DNA of 64,000 nucleotides, from the NCBI RefSeq assembly GCF_030764225.1, contig NZ_JASAXH010000008.1; one strand, written 5' to 3'. Each line of letters starts with the position of its first letter. The first letter of the stretch is position 1. This document shows, piece after piece, positions 46,483 through 55,127 of this stretch. The stretch comes from Phocoenobacter atlanticus. Lineage in GTDB: Bacteria; Pseudomonadota; Gammaproteobacteria; Enterobacterales; Pasteurellaceae. The translations under genes were made by a program, and so were the position numbers. A model generated the notes under the pieces. That model searched no databases. It worked only from the letters and a program-made list of their open reading frames with translations, and had not been told where the DNA came from.

Positions 46483-48828
46483 ATGTCAAAAAAAGACAAA
46501 AATAAAGCAGATAAAAAAGAAAAGACAAAAAAAGTAACAAGTAAAAAAAACTCAAAATTTAAAAAATACTTTTTTGTTACCTTCTTGAAGGTTTTATTTA
46601 CAGGCTTTGTTTGTCTTTGTTTTTATGGAATCTATCTTGATAGTAAAATTCGTACCACTATGGATGGTCAAGTTTGGCAGTTACCTGCTGAAATTTATGC
46701 AAAAATAGATCATATCCGTGTTCAAGATAATAAAAGCTTAGCAGAAATAAAATTTATTTTGCTTGAAAATGGTTACCGTGAAGTCCCTCAAATTGTTACT
46801 CCAGGTGATTTTAAAATAGAACAAGATCGTCTCGTATTACTACGTCGAGCATTTTCATTCCCCCAAAAACCAGAACCACAACGATTAATAAGATTACATT
46901 TTAAACAGAACCATTTAACTCATATTGAAGATTTAGTGCAATCTCGTTTAATTCAAGAATTTCAAGTTGATCCTAATTTAATTGCAATGCTACATTCAGA
47001 TAATGATGAAGATCGTCAAGTTCTTCGATTACAATATTATCCTCGATTACTAATAGAAGCATTACTATTGACGGAAGATAAACACTTTTATGAACACGAA
47101 GGTGTACGCCCTTTGAGTATTATACGTGCCTTAATTGCAAATTATAAAGCAGGTCGTCATATACAAGGTGGAAGTACTTTAACTCAACAACTCGTTAAAA
47201 ATATATTCTTAACACGTAAAAAATTACTGATTAGAAAAGCGAATGAATTTTTTATGTCTATAATTTTGGACTACCGTTATAGCAAAAATCGTATTTTAGA
47301 AACTTATTTGAATGAAGTTTATTTAGGACAAAATGGAAGCTATCAAATTCACGGTTTTGCATTAGCCAGCCAATTCTACTTTGGACGCCCTATTCAAGAA
47401 ATCAGTTTAGATAAATTAGCTCTCTTGGTTGGTATTATTAAAGGACCATCATTATATAACCCTTGGAGAAATCCTCAATATGCTCTCAATCGCCGTAATG
47501 TTGTGCTTAAAATTTTATTTAAAAATAAAATGATTAATCAAGAACTCTATGAGCTATTGATTAAACGTCCATTAGGCGTAAAGAAAACAAGAAAAATTTA
47601 TCGTAAACAGCCTGCTTTTATGCAAGTACTAAATAGAGAATTAAAGCAAAAATATGGAAAACATATTGCCGCCAAATTATCAGGCTCTAAAATTTTTACG
47701 ACTCTTGATAAACAGCAACAACGAGCAGCTGAAATAGCGGTTATTAATGGTATTGCACAACTAGAAAATAACCATAGCAAAGTAAATAATTTACAATCTG
47801 CTATTGTCATTACTGAATATAACACAGGAAAAGTTCGAGCCGTTGTTGGAGGAACAGAAACACAATCTTTTGGTTTCAATCGTGCAATTCAAGCAAAACG
47901 CCAAATAGGGTCACTGGTGAAACCATCAATTTATGCCATTGCACTCTCTGATCCAACAAAATTTCGTTTAAATACACCAGTTGAAAATAGCCCTATTACT
48001 ATTAAGTCTCAAGGTAGCCCAGATTGGAAACCTCGTAACTACAATAATAAGTTTAGTGGTTCAGTAATGTTAATGGATGCACTTGTACATTCAAAAAACA
48101 TACCAACAGTTAATATTGGAATGCAAGTTGGATTACAAAACGTAATTAAAAAACAAAAACAGATGGGATGGGATAATGCAAAAATACCTCCTTATCCATC
48201 CACGTTACTCGGTTCTTATACTATTTCACCTTATGAAGTAACAAAATCCTTTCAAACATTGGCAAATGCGGGTCAAAGCATACCATTAACAACGATCGAA
48301 GCAATTATCACAGATAAAGGAAAGTTACTTAATAAACCTAACAAAAATAATATAAAACAAGTATTACCTAAAGAAGCAGCTATTCAAACCCTTTATGCAA
48401 TGCAACAAGTGGTCAAAAGAGGCACTGGACGACGCTTATATAAAGATTTTGGCTACCTACAATTAGCTGGAAAAACTGGAACAACTAACGATGCTCGTGA
48501 TACTTGGTTTGTTGGGATTGATGGTAAAAACCTGACAACAGTTTGGTTAGGGAAAGACAATAATGCCAATACTCACTTAACGGGTTCAAGTGGTGCATTA
48601 TTTATTTATAAACAATATCTAAAACGAGCCATACCTACTCCATTTAAATTACCAAACTCTAAAAATATTCAGTGGGTTGGTATTAATAGTTATGGATCTT
48701 GGGATTGTGAAAGTAATATAAAAATTCCTGTATGGATAATCCAAAATAAATACTTATGTACTAATAAAGTGTCTAATAGTAAACCTAAACCAAGTGTTTG
48801 GGATGTGCTTTTATTAAATAAAAATTAA
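46483..48828 (+). CDS. mrcB: Penicillin-binding protein 1B (bifunctional peptidoglycan synthase)
   Basis: Polymerises and cross-links peptidoglycan. The 781 residues have a very Lys-rich cytoplasmic tail (1-27), one TM helix (about 28-52), a UB2H domain (about 70-150), the GT51 glycosyltransferase (about 170-350: TEDKHFYEHEGV, QGGSTLTQQLVKN) and the transpeptidase with SxxK in GSLVKPS, SKN, and KTGTT. UB2H is the LpoB docking region. Length is close to the H. influenzae PonB (781). Confidence 0.97.
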   Translation: MSKKDKNKADKKEKTKKVTSKKNSKFKKYFFVTFLKVLFTGFVCLCFYGIYLDSKIRTTMDGQVWQLPAEIYAKIDHIRVQDNKSLAEIKFILLENGYREVPQIVTPGDFKIEQDRLVLLRRAFSFPQKPEPQRLIRLHFKQNHLTHIEDLVQSRLIQEFQVDPNLIAMLHSDNDEDRQVLRLQYYPRLLIEALLLTEDKHFYEHEGVRPLSIIRALIANYKAGRHIQGGSTLTQQLVKNIFLTRKKLLIRKANEFFMSIILDYRYSKNRILETYLNEVYLGQNGSYQIHGFALASQFYFGRPIQEISLDKLALLVGIIKGPSLYNPWRNPQYALNRRNVVLKILFKNKMINQELYELLIKRPLGVKKTRKIYRKQPAFMQVLNRELKQKYGKHIAAKLSGSKIFTTLDKQQQRAAEIAVINGIAQLENNHSKVNNLQSAIVITEYNTGKVRAVVGGTETQSFGFNRAIQAKRQIGSLVKPSIYAIALSDPTKFRLNTPVENSPITIKSQGSPDWKPRNYNNKFSGSVMLMDALVHSKNIPTVNIGMQVGLQNVIKKQKQMGWDNAKIPPYPSTLLGSYTISPYEVTKSFQTLANAGQSIPLTTIEAIITDKGKLLNKPNKNNIKQVLPKEAAIQTLYAMQQVVKRGTGRRLYKDFGYLQLAGKTGTTNDARDTWFVGIDGKNLTTVWLGKDNNANTHLTGSSGALFIYKQYLKRAIPTPFKLPNSKNIQWVGINSYGSWDCESNIKIPVWIIQNKYLCTNKVSNSKPKPSVWDVLLLNKN

Positions 48829-48845
48829 GTATATTTGATCCATAT

Positions 48846-48878
48846 ATGTGACCGTTAACGATAAAATAGCGGTCACAT
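48846..48878. terminator. Hairpin after mrcB
   Basis: ATGTGACCG (48846-48854) pairs with CGGTCACAT (48870-48878), loop 15 nt. It lacks a T-tract, so it is a weak or rho-assisted terminator; the right arm contains an incomplete uptake-signal core (AGCGGTCA). Confidence 0.5.
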
Positions 48879-48908
48879 TCTAATAAAAATTTACCAAAAA
48901 GAAAAACA

Positions 48909-51143
48909 ATGAAAAAATATCTAGTTATACCTAAATTATTATTACTCTGGTTAGTAATGGCAACCACAGTGTTCGCTGAACCTATTTCATTGCCTTATGA
49001 TGATGTGGATTTTTATTGGGATAAGGTTGCGATTATTCAGAAAGATCATCAATATGGCTTAATGAATATGCAAGGGAAACCTTTAACTGAGGTTAAATAT
49101 GATGATTTTTATTGGATTTCTGAAGATCTATTAGCTGTTAAAAAAGCAAAATTTTGGGGATTGCTTGATATAAAAGGAAAGGAATTATCAGCATTTAAGT
49201 ATGACAAGATACGGATACTCTCGTGTGGTTGTAGTAGTGACAGTGATTTAAATAAAAATGCTTTAAAAGTGACAGTTAATGGAAAATTAGGGCTTATTGA
49301 TAAAACAGGTAAAAAATTGACAGAATTTATCTACGATAAAATTGAGTATTTTCGTGGTGATTTTGCCGAAGTGACAAAAGGCGATAAAAAAGGCTTTTTA
49401 AATAAGTATTATAAGGAAATAACAGGCTTCAAATATCCTAGAATACGGCGTATCGAAGACCTTTTTATAGTAAGTAATGTTGACCATTATACGAGTAAAA
49501 AAGGGGTATTAAATACTAATGGGGCACTTATTTATCCCGTAGAATATGATTATATTAAGATCTTTTATTCAGATTTTGTTGCATTCAAGAAAAACAAGCT
49601 CTGGGGCTTTGGTAATAATAAAGGTGAAATTATAGTCAACACACAATTTTCTTATTTGACTAGTTTTGAAAATAATCTTTTTTTAGTTGAAAAACCACGT
49701 TTAGGTAGGGGAATTATTAATACTCTTGGAAAAGAGATCGTTTCTATAAAATATGATGGTTATATTCGTTACCTTACACCCAATCGTTTTATTGTTTCTC
49801 GCAATAACAAAACATACTTAATAGATGATAAACATAATATTATTCGTACATTTGAAAATATAAGAATTAACAAACACTGGTGGAACTATATAAATATAGA
49901 ACAATATCAAGATACACTACTTTCAGGTGTTATAGATTTTAATGGCAAAGATATTATTCCACTAGAATATACAGAGATTGATTCACCAAAAGCGACTGAA
50001 AAAGTGAATATTATTACAGTTAAAACACCACAAAATAAATATGGTGCTTATATCTTCCAAAATAATAAAATAGAGCCATTATTAGCACCCGTTTATGATA
50101 ATTTAAAAGCATTATCTGAACATTACCTTCTTTTTGAAAAGGATAACGTCAAAGGCATAATGAATACCCAAGCTAAAGTATTGGTTACAGGTTATGATAA
50201 TGCTAAATTATTATTAAATAAGTATCTCGCTATATCAAAAAATGGCTTATATGGTCTTTTTAATGCAAATGCAGAACAAGTAGTAGATTACAAATATAAC
50301 CATATTAGTCGTGATCGTTCTGGTTATATTTATATTGAAAAAGGTAGCAAAAAAGGGGCTTTAGATCCTAATTTCAACATAATTTATCCACCTATTTATG
50401 ACAGATTATATATACGTAAAAACTATGTTATTTTTGAAAAAGATGGCATAACTGGATTAGGTGATCTACACGGAAATATAACCGTTTATGACAAAAAATA
50501 CTTATATATTTCTGATATTTTTCTTAATTCTGATAAGTATTTTATTGTCACTACCCGTGATTATTCAACAGGTTTAATTGATTTATATGGTAATGTTTTA
50601 ATAAAACCGATGAAAAAGATCTATGATATTCAGTTTGTAAAAGATAATAACTCATTTTATGAAATTAGAAATTATCGCGGTAAAGTTGGCTTAATGGATC
50701 TGAATGGAAATATTTTATTAAAACCACGCTATTCCAAAATTTCTACTTTAAGTCCTAAGAGATTGCGTATTTACAAACACAGACGAGTGAACATATATGA
50801 TATTAATTCCAAAAAATTAATTCCTACAAATTATTCATACGTAACAGAAATCAGTAATGATTTGCTTGTAGCTGAAACAATAAATAGAAAAACAAGAGGA
50901 ACCGACTATCCCAAAGCATTATTAAATAACCAAGGGGTCGTATTGGGAAAATTAGTTGATACCTTAAAAAGAGCAAATCCTTTTGATATGGCAAAATATG
51001 GCAAGGTATCATCACACTATCCAGAAATGATAAGCAGAGGAAATAATGCAATGAGACAACGCTCTTATCTAATTACAGCATACACTCGTAGTGGTTGGAA
51101 AGTGTATGATAAAAAAGGAAATGTTGTGTTTAAGCAAGATTAA
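48909..51143 (+). CDS. Exported WG-repeat protein
   Basis: A 744-residue protein with a Sec signal peptide (MKKYLVIPKLL..., cleavage near residue 24, VFA-EP) and then about sixteen WG-type repeats through its length, for example FWGLLDIKGK, LGLIDKTGK, LWGFGNNKGE, LYGLFNANAE and VGLMDLNGN, each about 40-50 residues with an interspersed basic-aromatic pattern (YDKI, YDYI). WG repeats are thought to form beta-rich scaffolds; function unknown. No lipobox. Between mrcB and ald. Confidence 0.88.
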   Translation: MKKYLVIPKLLLLWLVMATTVFAEPISLPYDDVDFYWDKVAIIQKDHQYGLMNMQGKPLTEVKYDDFYWISEDLLAVKKAKFWGLLDIKGKELSAFKYDKIRILSCGCSSDSDLNKNALKVTVNGKLGLIDKTGKKLTEFIYDKIEYFRGDFAEVTKGDKKGFLNKYYKEITGFKYPRIRRIEDLFIVSNVDHYTSKKGVLNTNGALIYPVEYDYIKIFYSDFVAFKKNKLWGFGNNKGEIIVNTQFSYLTSFENNLFLVEKPRLGRGIINTLGKEIVSIKYDGYIRYLTPNRFIVSRNNKTYLIDDKHNIIRTFENIRINKHWWNYINIEQYQDTLLSGVIDFNGKDIIPLEYTEIDSPKATEKVNIITVKTPQNKYGAYIFQNNKIEPLLAPVYDNLKALSEHYLLFEKDNVKGIMNTQAKVLVTGYDNAKLLLNKYLAISKNGLYGLFNANAEQVVDYKYNHISRDRSGYIYIEKGSKKGALDPNFNIIYPPIYDRLYIRKNYVIFEKDGITGLGDLHGNITVYDKKYLYISDIFLNSDKYFIVTTRDYSTGLIDLYGNVLIKPMKKIYDIQFVKDNNSFYEIRNYRGKVGLMDLNGNILLKPRYSKISTLSPKRLRIYKHRRVNIYDINSKKLIPTNYSYVTEISNDLLVAETINRKTRGTDYPKALLNNQGVVLGKLVDTLKRANPFDMAKYGKVSSHYPEMISRGNNAMRQRSYLITAYTRSGWKVYDKKGNVVFKQD

Positions 51144-51224
51144 TTACATTGAACTTTGTTGTTGAATCTAAATATTATAAAAATTAATACCTATCATAAA
51201 TATTTTTTAATTATCACTTATTAA

Positions 51225-51270
51225 AATTGTGAGTTCCATCACAGACTTGAGAATGATTAATAAATAGAAT
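51225..51270 (+). promoter_or_regulatory. CRP-dependent promoter of ald
   Basis: TGTGA-N6-TCACA at 51228-51243 is a perfect CRP core. TAGAAT (51265-51270) is a -10 hexamer that places the start near 51277 and the CRP centre at -41.5, the class II geometry. The untranslated leader would be about 110 nt. Confidence 0.75.
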
Positions 51271-51388
51271 ACAGAACGAATATCGAGTATAAAAGAAGGA
51301 GGATCATCAGCTCTTATTTTTTTATTTTCTACCTATTTATCAAAGTTATTATATTTATATGTAATCAATCAAACTAAGGAGATATAAA

Positions 51389-52498
51389 ATGATTATTGGT
51401 TGTCCAAAAGAAGTTAAAGTTCAAGAATATCGCGTTGGTTTAACACCAGCAAATGTAAAATCTTATGTTGAAGCTGGTCACACAGTTTATATTGAACATA
51501 ATGCAGGGACTGAAATTGGTTTCCCTGATGTAGAATATGCAGAAGCGGGTGCTATTCTAACTGATAAAGCGACTCTTTTTAAAAATAGTGAAATGATCAT
51601 TAAAGTTAAAGAGCCAATTGAATGTGAATATGATTATTTCAGAGAAGGTCAAATTCTTTATACCTACCTACACTTAGCTGCTGATAAACCTCTTACAGAT
51701 ATGCTACTTGCTAAAAACATTCAAGCCATTGCTTATGAAACAATAAAAACACCAACAGGATTACCTTGCTTGGCTCCAATGAGTATGATTGCAGGTCGCT
51801 TAGCAACATTAGAATCTGCTAAATATATCCAAAAAACTTTTGGTGGTGCAGGCGTATTATTAAGTGGTACAGCGGGTACACCAAAAGCAAAAGTCGTTAT
51901 TTTAGGTGGTGGTGTAGTTGGTTTAAATGCGGCACAAATCGCAATGGGTATCGGTGCTGATGTTACAATTTTAGATATTAATGCAGCGCGCTTAGCTTAT
52001 ATTGATCAAATCTTTGATATGAAAATTAAAACATTAACCAGCTCACGTGGTAATATCTTGAGTTGCTTAAAAGAAGCTGATGTTGTAATTGGTGCGGTAT
52101 TAATTCCAGGTGCAAAAGCACCTCATTTAGTACGTCGTGAAGACTTAAAACTAATGAAAAAAGGTGCAATCTTAACTGACGTTGCGATTGACCAAGGTGG
52201 TTGTTTTGAAACTTCTCATCCAACAACACATAATGATCCAATCTATGAAGTTGATGGCGTAATTCACTACTGTGTAGCAAATATGCCAGGTTGTGTTGCT
52301 CGTACTTCAACCCTAGGTTTAACAGATTCAACGTTAGAATATGGTCTAAAAATTGCAAAATTAGGTGTGAAAGAAGCTTGCTTAACTGAACCTGCATTAT
52401 TGGATGGTTTAAATACTTACGCAGGTAAATGTACTTTCAAAGGTGTTTGTGATGCATTTGATATGGAATATACTGATCCAAAAGTAGCATTACAATAA
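51389..52498 (+). CDS. ald: Alanine dehydrogenase
   Basis: Interconverts L-alanine and pyruvate plus ammonia with NAD. The 369 residues hold the N-terminal catalytic pattern GCPKEVKVQEYRVGLTPANV, the family HNAG(T)EIGF segment, and the dinucleotide loop VVILGGGVVGLNAAQIAMG (about 170-190). Strong AAGGAG ribosome site. Followed by an amino-acid transporter gene, and preceded by a perfect CRP site, which suggests alanine use as carbon source under glucose limitation. Confidence 0.97.
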   Translation: MIIGCPKEVKVQEYRVGLTPANVKSYVEAGHTVYIEHNAGTEIGFPDVEYAEAGAILTDKATLFKNSEMIIKVKEPIECEYDYFREGQILYTYLHLAADKPLTDMLLAKNIQAIAYETIKTPTGLPCLAPMSMIAGRLATLESAKYIQKTFGGAGVLLSGTAGTPKAKVVILGGGVVGLNAAQIAMGIGADVTILDINAARLAYIDQIFDMKIKTLTSSRGNILSCLKEADVVIGAVLIPGAKAPHLVRREDLKLMKKGAILTDVAIDQGGCFETSHPTTHNDPIYEVDGVIHYCVANMPGCVARTSTLGLTDSTLEYGLKIAKLGVKEACLTEPALLDGLNTYAGKCTFKGVCDAFDMEYTDPKVALQ

Positions 52499-52544
52499 AG
52501 CTCAATCAAATTTGAATTATCTGTTAGATAATTTATCTTATATA

Positions 52545-52580
52545 ACATATCTTCCCATTGAATAAAATGGGAAGATATGT
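52545..52580 (+). terminator. 15-bp hairpin between ald and the transporter
   Basis: ACATATCTTCCCATT (52545-52559) pairs perfectly with AATGGGAAGATATGT (52566-52580), loop 6 nt. Only CTTCTAAAATT follows, so it is probably a partial terminator or an mRNA 3'-end stabiliser that sets transporter level below ald. Confidence 0.7.
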
Positions 52581-52608
52581 CTTCTAAAATTAGAAAGAGA
52601 GGTATGTA

Positions 52609-53970
52609 ATGTCAAACACACAAACTGAACCACGCCAATCTTGGTCAAATCGTTTAACTTATGTTCTAACTGTAGCAGGAGCAACGGTTGGTTTTGGTGC
52701 TACTTGGCGTTTTCCTTACTTAGTAGGTGAAAATGGTGGGGGTGCCTATGTTTTATTATTCTGTATTGCTATGATTGTTATCGGTATTCCAATGATCTTA
52801 GTTGAAAATGTTATCGGTCGTAGAATGCAAGCTAACTCTATTGATTGTTTTAGCGGTACAGCAAATGGTAAAAAAATTCACACTGGTTGGAAAATTTTGG
52901 GCTATATGGGATTATTAGGATCCTTTGGTATTATGGCCTATTACACTGTTCTTGGTGGCTGGGTGATAAACTTTATTGCTAATTTAGTGGGTGGAAATCT
53001 AGATTTATCACAACCAGTTACAGCAGAATTAACAGGGCAATTCTTCACAGACCATATTACAAATGATCCTATTGCAATTTTAATTTCTTCATTTGTATTC
53101 GCTCTTGTCAATTATTTTATCCTTGCAAAAGGTATTATGGATGGTCTAGAAAGAGCAGTACAATATTTAATGCCTATTCTTTTTGTTTGTTTACTTGTAA
53201 TGGTAGTACGTAATGTCACTTTACCGGGAGCAATGGAAGGGATTAAATTCTATCTCATTCCTGATTTTTCAAAAATTAATAGTGACTTATTTATTTTAGT
53301 ATTGGGTCAAGTTTTCTTTGCATTAAGCTTAGGTTTTGGGGTGCTCATTACACTTTCAAGCTACTTAGATAAAAAAGAAAACTTAGTACAAACCGCTTGT
53401 ATTACAGCTGTCATTAACACTCTAATTGCTATTGCTGCTGGTTTTATGATTTTCCCTTCATTATTTACCTTCGGTATTGAACCAAGTTCTGGACCAACAT
53501 TAGTATTCCAAAGCTTACCTATCGTATTTAGTCATATGCCTGGTGGTACTATTTTTGCAATTATTTTCTTTAGTTTATTAATTGTTGCTGCATTAACCAC
53601 TTCATTAACTATTTACGAAGTATTAGTAACTGCAATGCAAGAAAAAACTAACTTAAGTCGTAAGCAAGCTATTGTTGTAACTATCGGAGGCATTTTTATT
53701 CTAGGTAATATTCCATCAGCATTATCAGATAATGTGTGGAATTCTATTACTATTGCTGGTCGTAGTATCTTCGATACCTTTGATTACGTGAGTGGAAATA
53801 TCTTATTCGTATTAACTGCTTTAGGTAGTGCAATATTCGTAGGTTATGTATTAAAAGATGATGCTAAAAAAGAGCTTAATGCAGGTGAAACCTTTACTAA
53901 ACTTTGGTTTAATTATGTAAAATTCGTTATTCCTGTCATTATTTTAGTTATTTTCTTTAATTCATTATAA
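52609..53970 (+). CDS. Neurotransmitter:sodium symporter family amino-acid transporter
   Basis: A 453-residue LeuT-fold transporter of bacterial NSS type, with about eleven or twelve TM helices and the TM1 signature GATVGFGATWRFPYLVGENG, whose unwound part binds substrate and Na+. The arrangement after ald suggests alanine or a related small amino acid as substrate; this is inference. Ribosome site AGAGAGG. It carries a perfect uptake-signal core (complement 53392-53400). Confidence 0.92.
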   Translation: MSNTQTEPRQSWSNRLTYVLTVAGATVGFGATWRFPYLVGENGGGAYVLLFCIAMIVIGIPMILVENVIGRRMQANSIDCFSGTANGKKIHTGWKILGYMGLLGSFGIMAYYTVLGGWVINFIANLVGGNLDLSQPVTAELTGQFFTDHITNDPIAILISSFVFALVNYFILAKGIMDGLERAVQYLMPILFVCLLVMVVRNVTLPGAMEGIKFYLIPDFSKINSDLFILVLGQVFFALSLGFGVLITLSSYLDKKENLVQTACITAVINTLIAIAAGFMIFPSLFTFGIEPSSGPTLVFQSLPIVFSHMPGGTIFAIIFFSLLIVAALTTSLTIYEVLVTAMQEKTNLSRKQAIVVTIGGIFILGNIPSALSDNVWNSITIAGRSIFDTFDYVSGNILFVLTALGSAIFVGYVLKDDAKKELNAGETFTKLWFNYVKFVIPVIILVIFFNSL

Positions 53971-53997
53971 TTAAGTAAAATAAACCATTAATTTTAT

Positions 53998-54049
53998 AGC
54001 GGTAAGATGTTGATCAAAATTTGCAAAAAATAATCAACATCTTACCGCT
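53998..54049. terminator. Uptake-signal hairpin terminator
   Basis: AGCGGTAAGATGTTGAT (53998-54014) pairs perfectly with ATCAACATCTTACCGCT (54033-54049), 17 bp. The loop holds AAATTTGCAAA. The right arm is a perfect uptake-signal core (54044-54052) and runs into GTTTT. It lies between convergent genes. Confidence 0.88.
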
Positions 54050-54063
54050 TGTTTTAAATAAAT

Positions 54064-54468
54064 TTAATCATTTTGCCAAAATAAAGGATCTAAATGTAAT
54101 ACTGATTGTATCCAATCTGGCATTTTTCCTCTAGCAAATAATACTACTCCCTGTAGTTTTTCAAAACCTTGTGCCGTAACATCTGCAAGTATTTTATCTT
54201 TGGCTTCAAACATTGAACCTCCTGTCGTAAATACATCATCGACCAATAAAAATGTTTTATTCTCTGGTGTAATATATTTTTCTAAGGCTTTTTGTAATGC
54301 TACCCCTCCACGAGGAATACCATACACTCCTCCAAAACTGAATTTACGTGAAATTAAAAAAGCAAGAGTATCTAAATCTGTTTCTCTGAGTGCATCACAT
54401 TCTATTTTAAAATCTGAAAAACCACCTGAGTGCATTTGAAAACGTTGTTGAATAAAAAGATTGTTCAT
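54064..54468 (-). CDS. Compact orotate-phosphoribosyltransferase-like protein
   Basis: A 134-residue type I PRTase. The N-terminal RFQMHSGGFSDFKIECDAL segment recalls the FTLKSGxxS hood of orotate PRTases, GIPRGG is at 50-55, and the PRPP loop FLLVDDVFTTGGS spans 73-85. True PyrE is about 213 residues, so this is a cut-down version. The frame extends to 54543, but that would overlap the upstream gene; the ATG at 54468 with AAGAGG ribosome site is preferred. Last gene of the operon with the OMP decarboxylase and aaRS-like genes. Substrate not proven; orotate or another base is possible. Confidence 0.8.
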   Translation of the reverse strand: MNNLFIQQRFQMHSGGFSDFKIECDALRETDLDTLAFLISRKFSFGGVYGIPRGGVALQKALEKYITPENKTFLLVDDVFTTGGSMFEAKDKILADVTAQGFEKLQGVVLFARGKMPDWIQSVLHLDPLFWQND

Positions 54469-54490
54469 TTTTTCCTCTTTAAATAAGTTG

Positions 54491-55126
54491 TTACTTACAA
54501 AATTGATAAAATTTTTCAGTCTGTTGCATAATATTTTGTGCATTTATAATTGGACGACCAACCACTATATAATCACAGCCTTGTGCTAATGCTTGTTGTG
54601 GTGTAACACAATTTTGATGATCATCAGAATAATCAAAACGTACACCAGGTGTCACAAGGGTAATATCATTACCAAATTGTTGACGTAGTTCTGTTAACAT
54701 AAAACTTGGCGTAATAAATCCGTGAATACCACAATTTAAATTTCTTTCTACTTTTTTTAAGAAAGTTTTTATATCTCCAATATCACTAGTAAGAGAGATA
54801 ACAGAAAGAGGTTGGCACTGATTATCACAACTTTCTACCACTGCTTTTAATCCATCATTGCTTGATGTTCCCCATACTGTAATCATTTCAAGATTTGTAA
54901 AAATATTTATGTACCCCGTAATTGCACGAGCCATTGTGCTTGGAATATCATACAATTTAAAATCCAAAAATAATGGAATATCTTGAACAATGGTTTTAAT
55001 CCTTTCTTGCCCCATAGTAAAAGGAATATGTCCGAGTTTTACGTGCGAAATCATCGCACTTGATTGCGATAACACCTGCGATGCCTTTATAGCATCACAA
55101 GTATCAAGAGAAAGTATCAATTTCAT
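54491..55126 (-). CDS. Orotidine 5'-phosphate decarboxylase family protein (PyrF-like)
   Basis: A 211-residue TIM barrel that keeps every OMPDC catalytic residue: D8 (SLDT), K30 (VKLG), and D55, K57, D60 in FLDFKLYDIP, plus the phosphate-binding TPGVR and VVGRPI. It should therefore be able to make UMP from OMP. It is shorter than typical PyrF (about 230-245). One base separates it from the upstream aaRS-like gene and 22 bp from the PRTase, so it is in one transcript with both. It may be the only PyrF or a second copy; not decidable here. Confidence 0.85.
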   Translation of the reverse strand: MKLILSLDTCDAIKASQVLSQSSAMISHVKLGHIPFTMGQERIKTIVQDIPLFLDFKLYDIPSTMARAITGYINIFTNLEMITVWGTSSNDGLKAVVESCDNQCQPLSVISLTSDIGDIKTFLKKVERNLNCGIHGFITPSFMLTELRQQFGNDITLVTPGVRFDYSDDHQNCVTPQQALAQGCDYIVVGRPIINAQNIMQQTEKFYQFCK

Positions 55127-55127
55127 A

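Noticed and set aside
54469..54543. N-terminal extension of the PRTase-like gene
   Set aside because: It would overlap the end of the OMPDC gene; the ATG at 54468 has a good ribosome site and the family start.
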